Shown one piece after another: positions 27,323-37,519 of a stretch of DNA of 64,000 bases. The stretch is from Acidobacteriota bacterium (GTDB lineage: Bacteria; Acidobacteriota; Terriglobia; Acidiferrales; UBA7541). The stretch covers positions 1-64,000 of the forward strand of contig JAJYLB010000004.1 in the NCBI GenBank assembly GCA_021788095.1, in the 5' to 3' direction. Both the position numbers and the translations under genes were made by a program. The notes under the pieces were generated by a model. It was not told the origin of the DNA and searched no databases. It saw only the letters and a program-made list of their open reading frames with translations. Position 1 is the stretch's first letter; each line of letters opens with the position of its first letter.

Positions 27323-29656
27323 ATGCGCGTACTGATCCGCAGTTCGGCGTGGTTTGCCGCCGTCGTTCTTTGTCTTTTTCCCCTTGCCGCCGCTGCTGTT
27401 CCGGCCGCATCGGTGCGCCCGGCGCCGTCCGGCAGGCTCACCCCTCGACTTTGGCTCGGGGCCCTGAGCGAAGCCGAATGGGCGGCCCTAAGTCCACCGC
27501 GGGGGATCGAAGGGCGGCAGGCCCAAGCGACTGGCGGGCAGCTCACCGTGCAGGCCATTTTCGGCCCGACGGGGATGCCGCCGGCGGCTGTCGAGGAGCC
27601 CCAGTGGAGTCCCGACGGGAAGCAACTCAGCTATTTTCAGGCGACTCCGCTTGGCCGGGAGCTGTGGGCGGTGGATGCGGAGACGGGGGCGCGGCGGCGG
27701 CTGGTCGACGCGACGACGCTAGGCCAGTTGCTCGATCCCTGGCCCGCGACGTGGCTGCAGCGCACCGGTTTCGGCCGCCAGCCGCCAAAGCGCTACCAGT
27801 GGTCTCCGAGCGGCGATGCCCTGCTGCTACGATCGGCGACGCGGCTGGTATGGTACGAGCTCGAAACGGGGCACAGCCGCCAGCTCGTCGCGGGCACGGC
27901 ACCGTTGACCAATCCGCAGATCTCCCCGAACGGCGAGTGGGTGGGTTTCGTGCGCGACTACAACCTGTGGATTGTGAATGTGGGCACCGGCCGGGTTCGC
28001 CAGCTCACCCGCGACGGCTCGGAATCCCTGCGCGACGGCCAGGTGGACTGGATTTATCCCGAGGAACTGGCGCTCTTCACGGCGTATTGGTGGTCGCCCG
28101 ACTCTTCGCGCATCGCGTACCTGCAATTCGACGAGAACGGCGTGCATCGTTATCCGCTGATCGATCCCGACTCCTACGACGCGGCCATCTACTGGACGCG
28201 CTATCCCCGTGCGGGCACCCCCAACCCCGTGGTGCGGGTGGGCGTGGCGCCCGTCGCGGGCGGCCCAACGGTATGGATGGACACGGGAAGCGACAAGGAC
28301 ATCTACCTGCCGCGCATCGCCTGGCTGCCGAGCGGGAAGCAATTGTCGGTCGAACGGCTCAACCGCGCGCAAACCCAGCTCGATCTGCTCTTCGCCGACG
28401 CTGCGACGGGCCGGTCGCGCCGCGTGCTTGCCGAGGAAGATCCCTATTGGATCAATCTCGGCGACAGTCCCGATTTCCTGCCCGACGGCCGCTTCGTGTG
28501 GTCGAGCGAGCGGACCGGCTATCGCGAGCTGTATCTCTACAGCGAGGCCGGCCGGCTGATCCGGGCGCTCACCGCCGGCCAGTCGGTGGTGACGGATCTC
28601 GAGGGAATCGACGCGCGGAACGGGGAGTTGTACTTCGTTTCCACCGATCCCAGCCCGCTCGAGCGCCAACTCTTCCGCGTGGGGCTGGACGGCGAGGGGC
28701 TTGCCCGTATCAGCACTGAGCCGGGCACTCACGACATCGTGATGGCCCCAAACGCCGCCGCGTATCTCGATACCTACTCGACGATTGACGCCCCGCCGCG
28801 GCAGGCGGTGTATACCGCCGCCGGCCGTCTCCTGGCCACGCTGAGCGACGGCCGGATACCCCAGCTTGCCGGGAAACATCTCGGACCGGTGCATTTCCTC
28901 CAGCTCCATGCCGCCGACGGCACGATGCTCGAGGCGGAAATGATCCAGCCACCGGATTTCTCTCCCACGCGGAAGTATCCGGCGCTCGTGTATGTGTATG
29001 GCGGCCCGGAAGCGCAAAACGTGCGCGACATGTGGGGTGGGCAGACCTTCTTGTGGCACGAGCTGATGGCCGAGCACGGCTACATTATTTTCATGCTCGA
29101 CAATCGAGGCTCGTATAACCGCGGGCATGCCTTCGAGACGCCCATCTACCGTCACTTCGGCACGGTGGAACTCGAAGACCAGCTCGTGGGCATTCACTAC
29201 CTCGATTCGCTGACCTACGTCGATCGCTCGCGCATCGGGGTGTGGGGCTGGAGCTACGGCGGCCACCTGACGCTCCATCTGCTCTTGCGCGAAGGCAGCA
29301 TCTTCAAAGCCGGCGTCGCCGTCGCTCCGGTCACCGACTGGCTCCAGTACGACACCATTTACACGGAACGGTACATGGGAACGCCGGAACAGAATCCCGA
29401 AGGCTACAGGGCCGGTTCGCCCGTCACCTACGCCGGCCAGCTCGAGGGTAAGCTGCTGCTGGTTCACGGCACCGGGGACGACAACGTCCACTTCGCCAAC
29501 AGCACCGAGCTGATCCAGAAGCTCATCGAAACGGGCCGCTACGCCGGGCACGTGCAATTGATGATCTTCCCTGGCCGCGGCCACCCGATCAGCGACTGGC
29601 CGGCGCGCGTGCAGCTATTCGAACGGATGACGGCGTTCCTGCTGAAGAATCTCTAG
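27323..29656 (+). CDS. S9 family dipeptidyl peptidase IV-like, exported
   Basis: A 777-residue peptidase. The signal peptide is MRVLIRSSAWFAAVVLCLF with cleavage near the following Ala-rich stretch. A DPP4 N-terminal beta-propeller occupies about residues 110-500, including the EEL-type pair in DWIYPEELALF that in DPP IV binds the peptide amino terminus. In the hydrolase domain, Ser644 (GWSYGG), Asp719 (GTGDDNV) and His754 (GRGHP) form the triad. It is closer to true DPP IV than the other S9 peptidase at 4003. ATG 27296 is an alternative start. Its TAG stop lies inside the terminal repeat of the MITE-like element at 29653. Confidence 0.9.
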   Translation: MRVLIRSSAWFAAVVLCLFPLAAAAVPAASVRPAPSGRLTPRLWLGALSEAEWAALSPPRGIEGRQAQATGGQLTVQAIFGPTGMPPAAVEEPQWSPDGKQLSYFQATPLGRELWAVDAETGARRRLVDATTLGQLLDPWPATWLQRTGFGRQPPKRYQWSPSGDALLLRSATRLVWYELETGHSRQLVAGTAPLTNPQISPNGEWVGFVRDYNLWIVNVGTGRVRQLTRDGSESLRDGQVDWIYPEELALFTAYWWSPDSSRIAYLQFDENGVHRYPLIDPDSYDAAIYWTRYPRAGTPNPVVRVGVAPVAGGPTVWMDTGSDKDIYLPRIAWLPSGKQLSVERLNRAQTQLDLLFADAATGRSRRVLAEEDPYWINLGDSPDFLPDGRFVWSSERTGYRELYLYSEAGRLIRALTAGQSVVTDLEGIDARNGELYFVSTDPSPLERQLFRVGLDGEGLARISTEPGTHDIVMAPNAAAYLDTYSTIDAPPRQAVYTAAGRLLATLSDGRIPQLAGKHLGPVHFLQLHAADGTMLEAEMIQPPDFSPTRKYPALVYVYGGPEAQNVRDMWGGQTFLWHELMAEHGYIIFMLDNRGSYNRGHAFETPIYRHFGTVELEDQLVGIHYLDSLTYVDRSRIGVWGWSYGGHLTLHLLLREGSIFKAGVAVAPVTDWLQYDTIYTERYMGTPEQNPEGYRAGSPVTYAGQLEGKLLLVHGTGDDNVHFANSTELIQKLIETGRYAGHVQLMIFPGRGHPISDWPARVQLFERMTAFLLKNL

Positions 29657-29776
29657 AAGCTATTGCAAAACCTCCCGCCACATGCTTCAGGGGCTGAAGC
29701 CCCTTCATTTTGGCCACTTTTTTGTCGGAGCTGAAGCTCCGACCCCCCAAATCGGGGGTTTTGCAATAGCTTCTAG
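29653..29776. mobile_element. MITE-like element with 20-base terminal inverted repeats
   Basis: CTAGAAGCTATTGCAAAACC at 29653 is repeated perfectly inverted at the other end (to 29776). The 124-base interior carries two more palindromes, AGGGGCTGAAGCCCCT (about 29689-29704) and GTCGGAGCTGAAGCTCCGAC (about 29726-29745), but no gene. The whole unit can fold as a long hairpin, so it may also terminate transcription. The left repeat supplies the stop codon of the S9 peptidase. Confidence 0.75.
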
Positions 29777-29913
29777 TAATCGATGAACTTCTGATCCCGG
29801 CCCGCGTGCTTGCTTCTGGCGATGGCGAGCGACTGACGATGGGCTTCGGCGGCAAAGGCGGGGGAGCCGCCGGGTCGTGCGGGGGCTGAATGTCGCCTTG
29901 CTCTTCTCTCAAA

Positions 29914-30306
29914 TCAACTCGTGTCGGGAGGAAGTTCGGCGGGATCGCCGGGGGTTTCAGCGGCTTCCGCCACCGCCTGCGCCCAGGAATGGCGAGACCA
30001 GAAGAGGGCGAGCCCGGCCAGACCGTAGGCAACGCCGCCCCAGACCGGGCTGACAAGGTCTCGGTAGGTCTTTACGATTTGTGGCCCCTTTGATAGCGTG
30101 GGCAGCGCGACGCTCCAGAGGATACTCGTTACGCTCGCGGCGATCACCCAGCTTCGCCCGGAAACCTTGACCTTCCACGTTGTCCACCAGGCCATCCCGT
30201 ATAGCGATCCTAGGGCAAAGATCGTTCCCAAGGATCCCGCGGCGATGACTGACCTGAGGGGGAGAGCTGAACGGCTCGGGCGGGGCCCGCTCGCAGGACA
30301 ACCCAC
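29914..30306 (-). CDS. Small multi-pass membrane protein, probably frameshifted at its N-terminus
   Basis: This frame encodes three likely membrane helices (SVIAAGSLGTIFALGSLYGM, WVIAASVTSILWSVALP, WGGVAYGLAGLALFW) and a hydrophilic tail. Its own start (about 30306) is Pro/Arg-rich and unconvincing. A better N-terminus exists in another minus-strand frame from GTG 30392 (SWLSAFQSLISFVGFGLLPW, another helix), which ends at 30210. Adding one base in the run of five G (plus strand 30258-30262) would fuse them into one protein of about 159 residues. So the gene is either frameshifted or mis-sequenced there. No family recognised. Confidence 0.5.
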   Translation of the reverse strand: MGCPASGPRPSRSALPLRSVIAAGSLGTIFALGSLYGMAWWTTWKVKVSGRSWVIAASVTSILWSVALPTLSKGPQIVKTYRDLVSPVWGGVAYGLAGLALFWSRHSWAQAVAEAAETPGDPAELPPDTS

Positions 30307-30649
30307 GGGAGTAGGCCAAAGCCCACGAAGGAGATCAGCGACTGGAAAGCGGAAAGCCAGCTTAGGAATCTTCTGCTCCAGACGTGGAACACGGTGGGGG
30401 CAGGCTAGACGAACAACAGGGGAAAGTCAATTTCTGTGCGAGCGCTTCTGTGCGAGCGCTGCACGGAGCGCGCGGACCGGGGGCGCAGTGACCCGGCCCG
30501 GATCGCGTAAAGGTAAAGGCCTGGGGTTGCCTACGGGGGCGACTCAGGGCATCTTACCTTTCGTGCGTATCTCGCTTCATGGGGCTGTCGGTGGCCGAGC
30601 GCCCGCGAGCGCGAAGGCCAGGCATTGGGGACCGGGCTGTGGCGCGCGG

Positions 30650-31603
30650 ATGCTGCCGGCGGTGATTTTGGCTGCGCTGTTGCCGCTAGCGAGTACGGCC
30701 TGCGGGCAGGCGGCTCCCACTCGGACGGCCAGCCAGGAAAGCGGCGCGAAAACCGCCACGGCTTCGAAGCCCAAGCCAAGACAAGCGACGAGCGCATCGC
30801 GCGACGCGGATGGCCAGTGGCACCATTTCGGCGAGCCGGCTTCGTCCGCCTCCCGTCCCGAACGTTCGAGTTTCGGGACGGACTCCGGCGCGCGAGGGAT
30901 TCCCCGAGGCGCTTCCGAGCCGTCTTTTACCTCCGGTGGATGGCATCATTTCGGTCCGGCGAGCCCGACTCGGGCTCGCACTTCCGTCCCGAACGTTCGG
31001 GATTCGGGACGGGCGACGGGCAACTCGTCTGGCAACTCGCCGCCTCGCAGGGCGCCACATCGCTACGCGCCGAGTCGCACCAGCGGCAAGGCTGCGGGCG
31101 AGACGCCCGCGCCACATGTTGCCCCGCCGGTACGCCGCGCGGCGAAGCCGGTTCGGCATCGCGTTGCCACGCGCGGGCAGTACGAAGCCGGCACGACGGA
31201 GGAGATGGCCCGCGAGATGCTCGCGCTGATCAATCGCGACCGGCGCGAGGCGGGCGCGCCTGCTCTCCGCTGGAGCGCGCAACTTGCGGCGGTCGCTTTG
31301 GCGCATTCCGAAGACATGATTCGGCAAGGCTATTTCGGCCATGTGGACCGCGAAGGCAGGTCCGTGAGCGGGCGGCTCTCGGCGGCCGGAATCAGTTGGG
31401 AAGCGGCAGGAGAAAACATCGCCATCGCGCCCACAATCTCCCAGGCCGAAACGGAATTCATGGACGAACCTCGCAACGAGCAGAATCACCGCTGGAACAT
31501 CCTGCATTCGGGGTATACGGAAGTGGGCGTGGGAGTCGCGCGCGCCCGGAACGGCGAACTCTACATCACGCAGGACTTCATGAAGGGCTTGGCTGGCAAG
31601 TAG
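30650..31603 (+). CDS. CAP/SCP-domain exported protein with repeat-derived linker
   Basis: A 317-residue protein. Residues 1-25 form a signal peptide (MLPAVILAALLPLASTACGQ); the Cys could be a lipidation site although the -3 residue is not ideal. A long low-complexity Ser/Arg/Pro linker of about 140 residues follows, containing WHHFG twice. Residues about 180-317 are a CAP domain: ALINRDRREAGAPALRWSAQ, LAHSEDMIRQGYFGHVDREG, AGENIA and HRWNILHSGYTEVGVGVARA, with the conserved His and Glu residues present. Bacterial CAP proteins are secreted and mostly of unknown function. ATG 30650 is chosen for the signal peptide; the frame is open upstream. Confidence 0.78.
   Translation: MLPAVILAALLPLASTACGQAAPTRTASQESGAKTATASKPKPRQATSASRDADGQWHHFGEPASSASRPERSSFGTDSGARGIPRGASEPSFTSGGWHHFGPASPTRARTSVPNVRDSGRATGNSSGNSPPRRAPHRYAPSRTSGKAAGETPAPHVAPPVRRAAKPVRHRVATRGQYEAGTTEEMAREMLALINRDRREAGAPALRWSAQLAAVALAHSEDMIRQGYFGHVDREGRSVSGRLSAAGISWEAAGENIAIAPTISQAETEFMDEPRNEQNHRWNILHSGYTEVGVGVARARNGELYITQDFMKGLAGK
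30854..31115. repeat. Three dispersed palindromes inside the CAP-protein linker
   Basis: Two 27-base palindromes with CGTCCCGAA and TTCGGGACG ends (30854-30880 and 30985-31011) match the intergenic copy at 8554-8580. A third 22-base palindrome (31094-31115, GCGGGCGAGACGCCCGC core) is identical to the intergenic copy at 40888-40909. The two 27-base copies are read in different frames (SRPERSSFGTD versus TSVPNVRDSGR), so they were inserted as DNA rather than duplicated as protein. Confidence 0.75.
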
Positions 31604-31732
31604 GGAGACGATACCCGAGGCCAAGGAGGCACAGGAGGCAGAGGAACGGCCGGGCTCTCGGCTTCCTCCACTTCTCGTGCAGGTTCCGCTCCGACTCCTG
31701 AGAATCTAGATCGCGAACTTCTGGCTCAGGAC

Positions 31733-33175
31733 CTAGTCGGTGACGCGAACGCGATAGGTAAGCGTGGCGCTGCCGCTGGCGGGCACCGGCACGTCGAATT
31801 CGAGCGTGAAGGCGTCGCGCTTTTTAGCGGGGAAATTCGATTCGAGCACCTCCCAGCTTCCATTCACCGGCTCGCGGACCTCGACGGTCACCGGCTTGTC
31901 CTTATGGTTACGCAAGGTGACGGCGAAGGCGGATTCGTAGACGTTGTTGCTGATTCGGCGGAAATCGGTTTGCGTGCGGCGGGAAGTGATGTCGAAGGCG
32001 TTGCCGACGTTCAGGCGAACGGTTTCGTCTTTCGGCGTGTGGCTGATGCTGGCTTCGCCGAGAAGAATGAGTTCGCCGCGGGCGTCGGGCTGATAGACGC
32101 GCACGACCCCGGCGGGCAGCGGTTGGCCGAGTCCGGCGGCGGCGTCGTTACGGAACGAAAGGACGACTTGCACCGCTCCTTCCGCGGGCGCGCCCACGGG
32201 CACGGGCATCCGGAAATAGCTCGAATTGCCCGAGACGACGTAGGTTTCGGTCATCGGAACGTTGGGCGCGGAAAGCAGACCGATCTGCTTCGATTCCCGG
32301 TCGGCCAGGCTGATACGGCGGTTGAGGGTGTAGAGGTGGTATTCGCCGATAGGAGCTTGGACAAATTGTTGTGCTACGCCGCCCCCGACGCCGCCTTGCA
32401 TCGCCATCATCCTGACTGGCTGTGGCGCGGGCGTGGCACGGTTCACCTGGCCGGCGACGAGCGAAAGCGCGGCATTTTCGAACGACGCGCCGCTGTTATT
32501 CGCGAGTGTGACCCAGCCGCTCAGGCTCGCGCGCGTACCGTCAGGCGTGAGATCGAGGATGTAGTCTGCGTTCCAATTCATGCCGCCGGTGAGGTAGGAA
32601 ACGGTAAGGGGACGGGTGCCCGCCCGCGCATCGTCGAGCGTCCAGAGCAGTGTGGGCCGGCTATGGAGCTGGGCGGGGAGACCGGGGAAGCGGTAGCCAT
32701 CGGGATGGATGCCGGTGACGATTTCGTTCCCGATTTTCCAGACTGGGCCTTTGGCCGAAAGCAGGAGCGCGGGAACGAGTTTCTCTTGCGTGCTGCCGGC
32801 TACCCGTTCGCGGAAAACGAGCGTCATCTGTTTCCCCACGTAGCTTTGGAGCAAACGCTCGGGATCGAGCACATCGTACTCGTAAGATTGATCGAGGACC
32901 GTGACGCCCGGGGCATTCCCGAGGTGCACCGTTGCCGGTTCGATCGAGCTGGGAACGCCTTCGAAATCGAGTTGAACCGTTCCCGAAGGCAAATTCGCCA
33001 GCCGGGTCTCGCGCACCAAGCCGAAATTCGAGTTGTAGATGGTGAGGCCCAACGACGTGCGACTGGTGGGGCCACTTCGCACGGTTGCCGGCGCTTGCGC
33101 AGCCACCGCGGATGCGGCGGCGAAGAGCCAGCAACACACCAACGCCCAGAACCTCCATCCCTCTCTTTCGTTCAT
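31733..33175 (-). CDS. DUF4139 domain-containing exported protein
   Basis: A 480-residue protein with a signal peptide (residues 1-26, core ALVCCWLFAAASAVAAQA). The rest is beta-rich and matches the DUF4139 pattern: LTIYNSNFGLVRETRLANLP near the N-terminus, WNADYILDL in the middle, and a C-terminal set of strands (VTLRNHKDKPVTVEVREPVN, then VPVPASGSATLTYRVRV). Its function is unknown and it probably sits in the periplasm or outer envelope. AAGGAGAG precedes the ATG. A short Gln/Gly-rich loop lies near residue 255. It is a single gene on the minus strand. Confidence 0.85.
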   Translation of the reverse strand: MNEREGWRFWALVCCWLFAAASAVAAQAPATVRSGPTSRTSLGLTIYNSNFGLVRETRLANLPSGTVQLDFEGVPSSIEPATVHLGNAPGVTVLDQSYEYDVLDPERLLQSYVGKQMTLVFRERVAGSTQEKLVPALLLSAKGPVWKIGNEIVTGIHPDGYRFPGLPAQLHSRPTLLWTLDDARAGTRPLTVSYLTGGMNWNADYILDLTPDGTRASLSGWVTLANNSGASFENAALSLVAGQVNRATPAPQPVRMMAMQGGVGGGVAQQFVQAPIGEYHLYTLNRRISLADRESKQIGLLSAPNVPMTETYVVSGNSSYFRMPVPVGAPAEGAVQVVLSFRNDAAAGLGQPLPAGVVRVYQPDARGELILLGEASISHTPKDETVRLNVGNAFDITSRRTQTDFRRISNNVYESAFAVTLRNHKDKPVTVEVREPVNGSWEVLESNFPAKKRDAFTLEFDVPVPASGSATLTYRVRVTD

Positions 33176-33281
33176 GGTTCTCTCCTTCCTTCCCCCAGTC
33201 AGGCTGCCAGCCGAGTGTAGTGCGTCGCCCGCGGAAAGACGACGACAAATCCTTGCGGGCGGCCCCGCAGGCAGGGATCCT

Positions 33282-33420
33282 CCGAGGCACGGAGCGGGCC
33301 CCCACCCGCGAGGCCGGCGGGTGGGGCACCCGGGGCCTCAGACGGGAGTCCCAGTAGTTCCCCGAGGCACGGTGCTGCCCCCACCCGCGACGTCGGCGGG
33401 TGGGGCACCCGGCGCCTCAG
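33282..33420. repeat. Two direct copies of a 59-base palindromic unit
   Basis: Units at 33282-33340 and 33362-33420 begin CCGAGGCACGG, contain CCCCACCCGC and its complement GCGGGTGGGG, and end in CCTCAG. They differ at about eight positions. The 498-base gap between the DUF4139 gene and the molybdenum hydroxylase operon holds nothing else that looks like a gene; a weaker Arg/Gly-rich repeat lies near 33526-33595. Confidence 0.65.
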
Positions 33421-33673
33421 GCGGCCGCTCCTGCTTGAAAGACGGTTCAAGTGGGAAGTCTTGCGCCCTAGCTAGCTGGACATGGCCGTTCGAATAAACG
33501 TATGATGGCCGTCTTCACCCGAATTTGGGTTCACCCGGCTGCGGGCGAGCCCGAAGGCGGATGTGCCCGAGTGCGGGTAGACCCGGAGAGGGGTTCAAAT
33601 TGACGCAGCGTATATCTCCCATTCGGCCCGCGACTCGCCCCTCACTCCTCATCATTCCTCGGAGGTAGTTTCG

Positions 33674-34365
<692 letters not shown>

Positions 34366-34366
<1 letters not shown>

Positions 34367-36522
34367 TGGCTGACCTTCAGTGGCCTCCCGCAGCCAACCG
34401 CCATCTGATCGGGAAATCCATCTCCCGGATCGACGGTCCCTGGAAATCCTCGGGGACCGCCAAGTACAGCTACGACATGAATCCCCCGGGCCTGCTCTAC
34501 GCCAAGATGGTGACCTCGCCATACGCGCACGCCAAGATCACCGCCATCGACACGAGCGCGGCAGAACACGCGCCGGGCGTCCACGCCGTTCACCTGTTCA
34601 CGGCGGTGGGGAAGGAAGTGACTTGCGAAGGGCAGGAGGTGGCGGCCGTCGCGGCCGACACCGAGGAGCAAGCCGAAGACGCCGCGCGGCTCGTTCGGGT
34701 CGAATACGACGAGTTGCCGTACCTGGTCGCGGACACCGATCCCACACACGCGGGGGCGGGGAATTTCCGCCAGAATTCCGAGGAGACGCAGGGCAACCCG
34801 ACGCAGGGATTTCAACAGGCCGAAGTGGTGAGCGAAGGTGAGTACGGTTTGCCGGTCATCACGCACTGCTGCATGGAATCGCACGGATCGGTGGCGCAGT
34901 GGGATGGCGACAAGCTCAACGTTTGGCTCTCGACGCAAAACGTCAGCGGCCAGGGAGGCGAGTACGCGCAGGGGCTCAGCAACGCGGGAATCAACTTTTC
35001 CGCGTCGAACCTTCACGTCGATTGCCAGGTGATGGGCGGCGGCTTCGGCAGCAAATTTTCGGCCGATACGTGGGGCGTGGCGGCGGCGGTGCTGGCGAAG
35101 AAAGCCGGCCGGCCGGTCAAGCTGATGCTCGACCGGAACGTCGAGCTGTTGGTTGCGGGCTGCCGGCCCTCGATGCACGGCAAAATCCGCGTAGGCGCGA
35201 AGCGCGACGGCACGCTCGTGGCCTGGGAATCCCAGTCCTGGGGCACGGGAGGCGTGCGCGGGTTCGGCGTTCCGCCGATACCCTACATTTTCGACATCCC
35301 GAATTACAGCCGCACCCACGCCAACGTCTTGACCAATATTGGCGCCGCGCGCGCCTGGCGCGCTCCCAACCATCCCCAGATGTGCTACCTCACGATGACC
35401 GCGCTCGAGGACCTGGCGGCCAAATTGGGGATGGACCCGCTCGATTTCTTCCTGAAGAACATCGCGCTCACCGGCGAGCGCGCCGACTATTACAAGCAGG
35501 AGCTGCAGCAAGCCGCGGAGATGATCGGGTGGAAGCAGAAATGGCATCCGCGCGGCGACAAGACCCCCGGCTCCATCAAGCGCGGGCTCGGCCTTTCCAT
35601 TCACACGTGGGGCGGCGCGGGCCATCAGGGTTTCTGCCGCACGACCATCCATCCCGACGGCTCCGTGGAAGTCGCCACGGGCTCGCAGGACCTCGGCACG
35701 GGCACGCGCACGGTGATCGGGATCGTGGCCGCCGAAACGCTCGGCTTGCCGCTCGAAGGCGTGCAAGTGGAAATCGGCGACACGAAATATCCTCCCGACG
35801 GCGCTTCCGGCGGCTCGTCCACGGTGGGCGGAGTCACCTCCTCGACCCGCGTCGCGGCTACCGACGCCTTGAACCAATTGCTGGCGAAGGTGGCGCCCTC
35901 ACTCGGGACGACGCCCGACAAGCTCGAAGCCGCCCAAGGGCAGATACGGGTGATCGGCGACCCGAGCAAGGCGATTTCGTGGAAGCAGGCTTGCGCCAAG
36001 ATGGGCGCTACTCCAATCGTCGCACAGGGCCAGGGCGGCTCGCGGGGCCCCGGCCGAGCGCTGATTTCCGCCGGGGTGGGAGGCGCGCAGATGGCGGAGG
36101 TTTCCGTCGACGTGGATACGGGCGTCGTGCGGATGGAGAAGATGGTGGCGGTGCAGGATTGCGGACTCGTGATCGACAGCAAAACGGCGGAAAGCCAGGT
36201 CTTTGGCGCCTGCATCATGGGCACCTGCTACGCCCTCCACGAAGAGAAGATCATGGACCAGCAGACCGGCACGTGCCTCAACCCCAACATGGAGTTCTAT
36301 AAGCTCGGTGGCATCGACGATATCGGCGACATCGTCGTCCACTTCATGACCGATCCCATGTACGAGAACCGCGGGGTCATCGGGCTGGGCGAGCCGCCAG
36401 TCGTCTCGCCGGGCGCGGCGATTTCCAACGCCGTGGCCAACGCCATTGGCGTGCGCGTGCCGGAACTGCCGATGACTCCCGATCGCGTCCTGGCGGCGCT
36501 GGGGAAAGGAGGGCAGGCCTAA
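34366..36522 (+). CDS. Molybdopterin-binding catalytic subunit of a molybdenum hydroxylase
   Basis: A 718-residue large subunit. It begins with IGKSISRIDGPWKSSGTAKY and has QVMGGGFGSKF, AARAWRAPNHPQ and GSQDLGTGTRT around the cofactor. GLGEPPVVSPGAAISNAVAN near the C-terminus holds the conserved catalytic Glu. The AYxCSFR active loop of CO dehydrogenases is absent, so a CO-oxidising role is unlikely. An aldehyde or N-heterocycle substrate is probable but not readable. It has no signal of its own; it should be carried out with the Tat-bearing small subunit. It is joined by TAATG overlaps to both neighbours. Confidence 0.9.
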
Positions 36523-37502
36523 TGCGCCCCTTCGAATATGGCAATCCCTCAACTGTGGCGCAGGCCGTCGCGCTGCTCGGTCCCCAGTGGGACGAAGCGG
36601 CTGTGCTGGCCGGCGGCACCGATCTCCTCAGCTTGATGAAGGATTACATCGTCAGCCCGAAGCGGCTGGTGAATATCAAGAACATCCGGGCGCTGGGCGG
36701 CGTGCGAGAAGAGAAAGCCGGCTTGCGCATTGGCGCCGCCGTCACGCTCGAGGAGCTGTACGAGCATCCCGGGCCGCTCGGCCGGTACCCAGCGCTGCGC
36801 ACGGCCATCGAGGGCGTTTCCAGCCCTCAGATGCGCGGCATGGGGACGGTGGGCGGGGACCTGCTCCAGCGGCCGCGCTGCTGGTATTTCCGGAACGGGT
36901 TCGGCCTGCTGGCTCGCAACGCGAAGGGGCAGCCGCTCGTGCCGGGCGGGGACAACCGCTACCACGCGATCTTCGCCAATTCCGGTCCGGCGTATTTCGT
37001 TTGCCCGTCGAGCCTGGCGCCGGCGCTCGTGACGCTGGGCGCTTCGGTGCGCTTGGAGGGCCCGAAGGGCGCGCGCGAGCTGCCTGTCGCGCAGCTTTTC
37101 CAGATACCGAAGGACGCGAACGAGCGCGAGCACGCTATCGCTCCACAGGAAATCCTGGCGGAAATCCTGATTCCGGCGAGCGCGGCATCGACTCGGAACG
37201 CCACCTACGAGGTTCGCGAGCGCCAGTTCATGGATTGGCCGCTTGCAACCGCTTCCGTCGCCTTGCGGCTCGAGGGCCGCGAGGTTCGCCAGGCGCAAAT
37301 CGTGCTGGGTGAAGTGGCGCCGACTCCCTGGCGCGCCGAAGCCGCCGAACGCGAGCTGGCAGGCAAAACGCTGGACGAAGCCGCCGCCGCGCGCGCCGGC
37401 GAGGCCGCCACCCAAGGCGCGCATCCGCTCAGCCGCAATGGGTACAAAGTTCAACTCGTCCGTGTGGCGGTTCAGCGGGCCCTGCTCGCCGCGATCGCTT
37501 GA
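36522..37502 (+). CDS. FAD-binding subunit of a molybdenum hydroxylase
   Basis: A 326-residue medium subunit. The FAD-binding motifs AVLAGGTDLLSLMKD and MGTVGGDLLQRPRCWYFRNG are present. A CO-dehydrogenase flavoprotein C-terminal domain follows (MDWPLATASVALRLEG). PaoB-type relatives carry a loop with several cysteines for an extra [4Fe-4S] cluster after RCWYFR. Here only the first Cys remains and the loop reads GLLARNAKGQPLVPGGD, so that cluster is probably missing. It passes electrons from the iron-sulfur subunit to FAD. The start overlaps the large-subunit stop. Confidence 0.88.
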   Translation: MRPFEYGNPSTVAQAVALLGPQWDEAAVLAGGTDLLSLMKDYIVSPKRLVNIKNIRALGGVREEKAGLRIGAAVTLEELYEHPGPLGRYPALRTAIEGVSSPQMRGMGTVGGDLLQRPRCWYFRNGFGLLARNAKGQPLVPGGDNRYHAIFANSGPAYFVCPSSLAPALVTLGASVRLEGPKGARELPVAQLFQIPKDANEREHAIAPQEILAEILIPASAASTRNATYEVRERQFMDWPLATASVALRLEGREVRQAQIVLGEVAPTPWRAEAAERELAGKTLDEAAAARAGEAATQGAHPLSRNGYKVQLVRVAVQRALLAAIA

Positions 37503-37519
37503 GGGAAAGGGAGGCCGAC

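Noticed and set aside
27857-29584. Long minus-strand frame opposite the DPP IV-like peptidase
   Set aside because: Shadow frame without signal, motifs or start context.
33282-33420. Two direct repeats with a 21-base gap, looked at as a CRISPR array
   Set aside because: Only two units, each 59 bases and internally palindromic, with a short gap and no cas genes. They are dispersed repeats.
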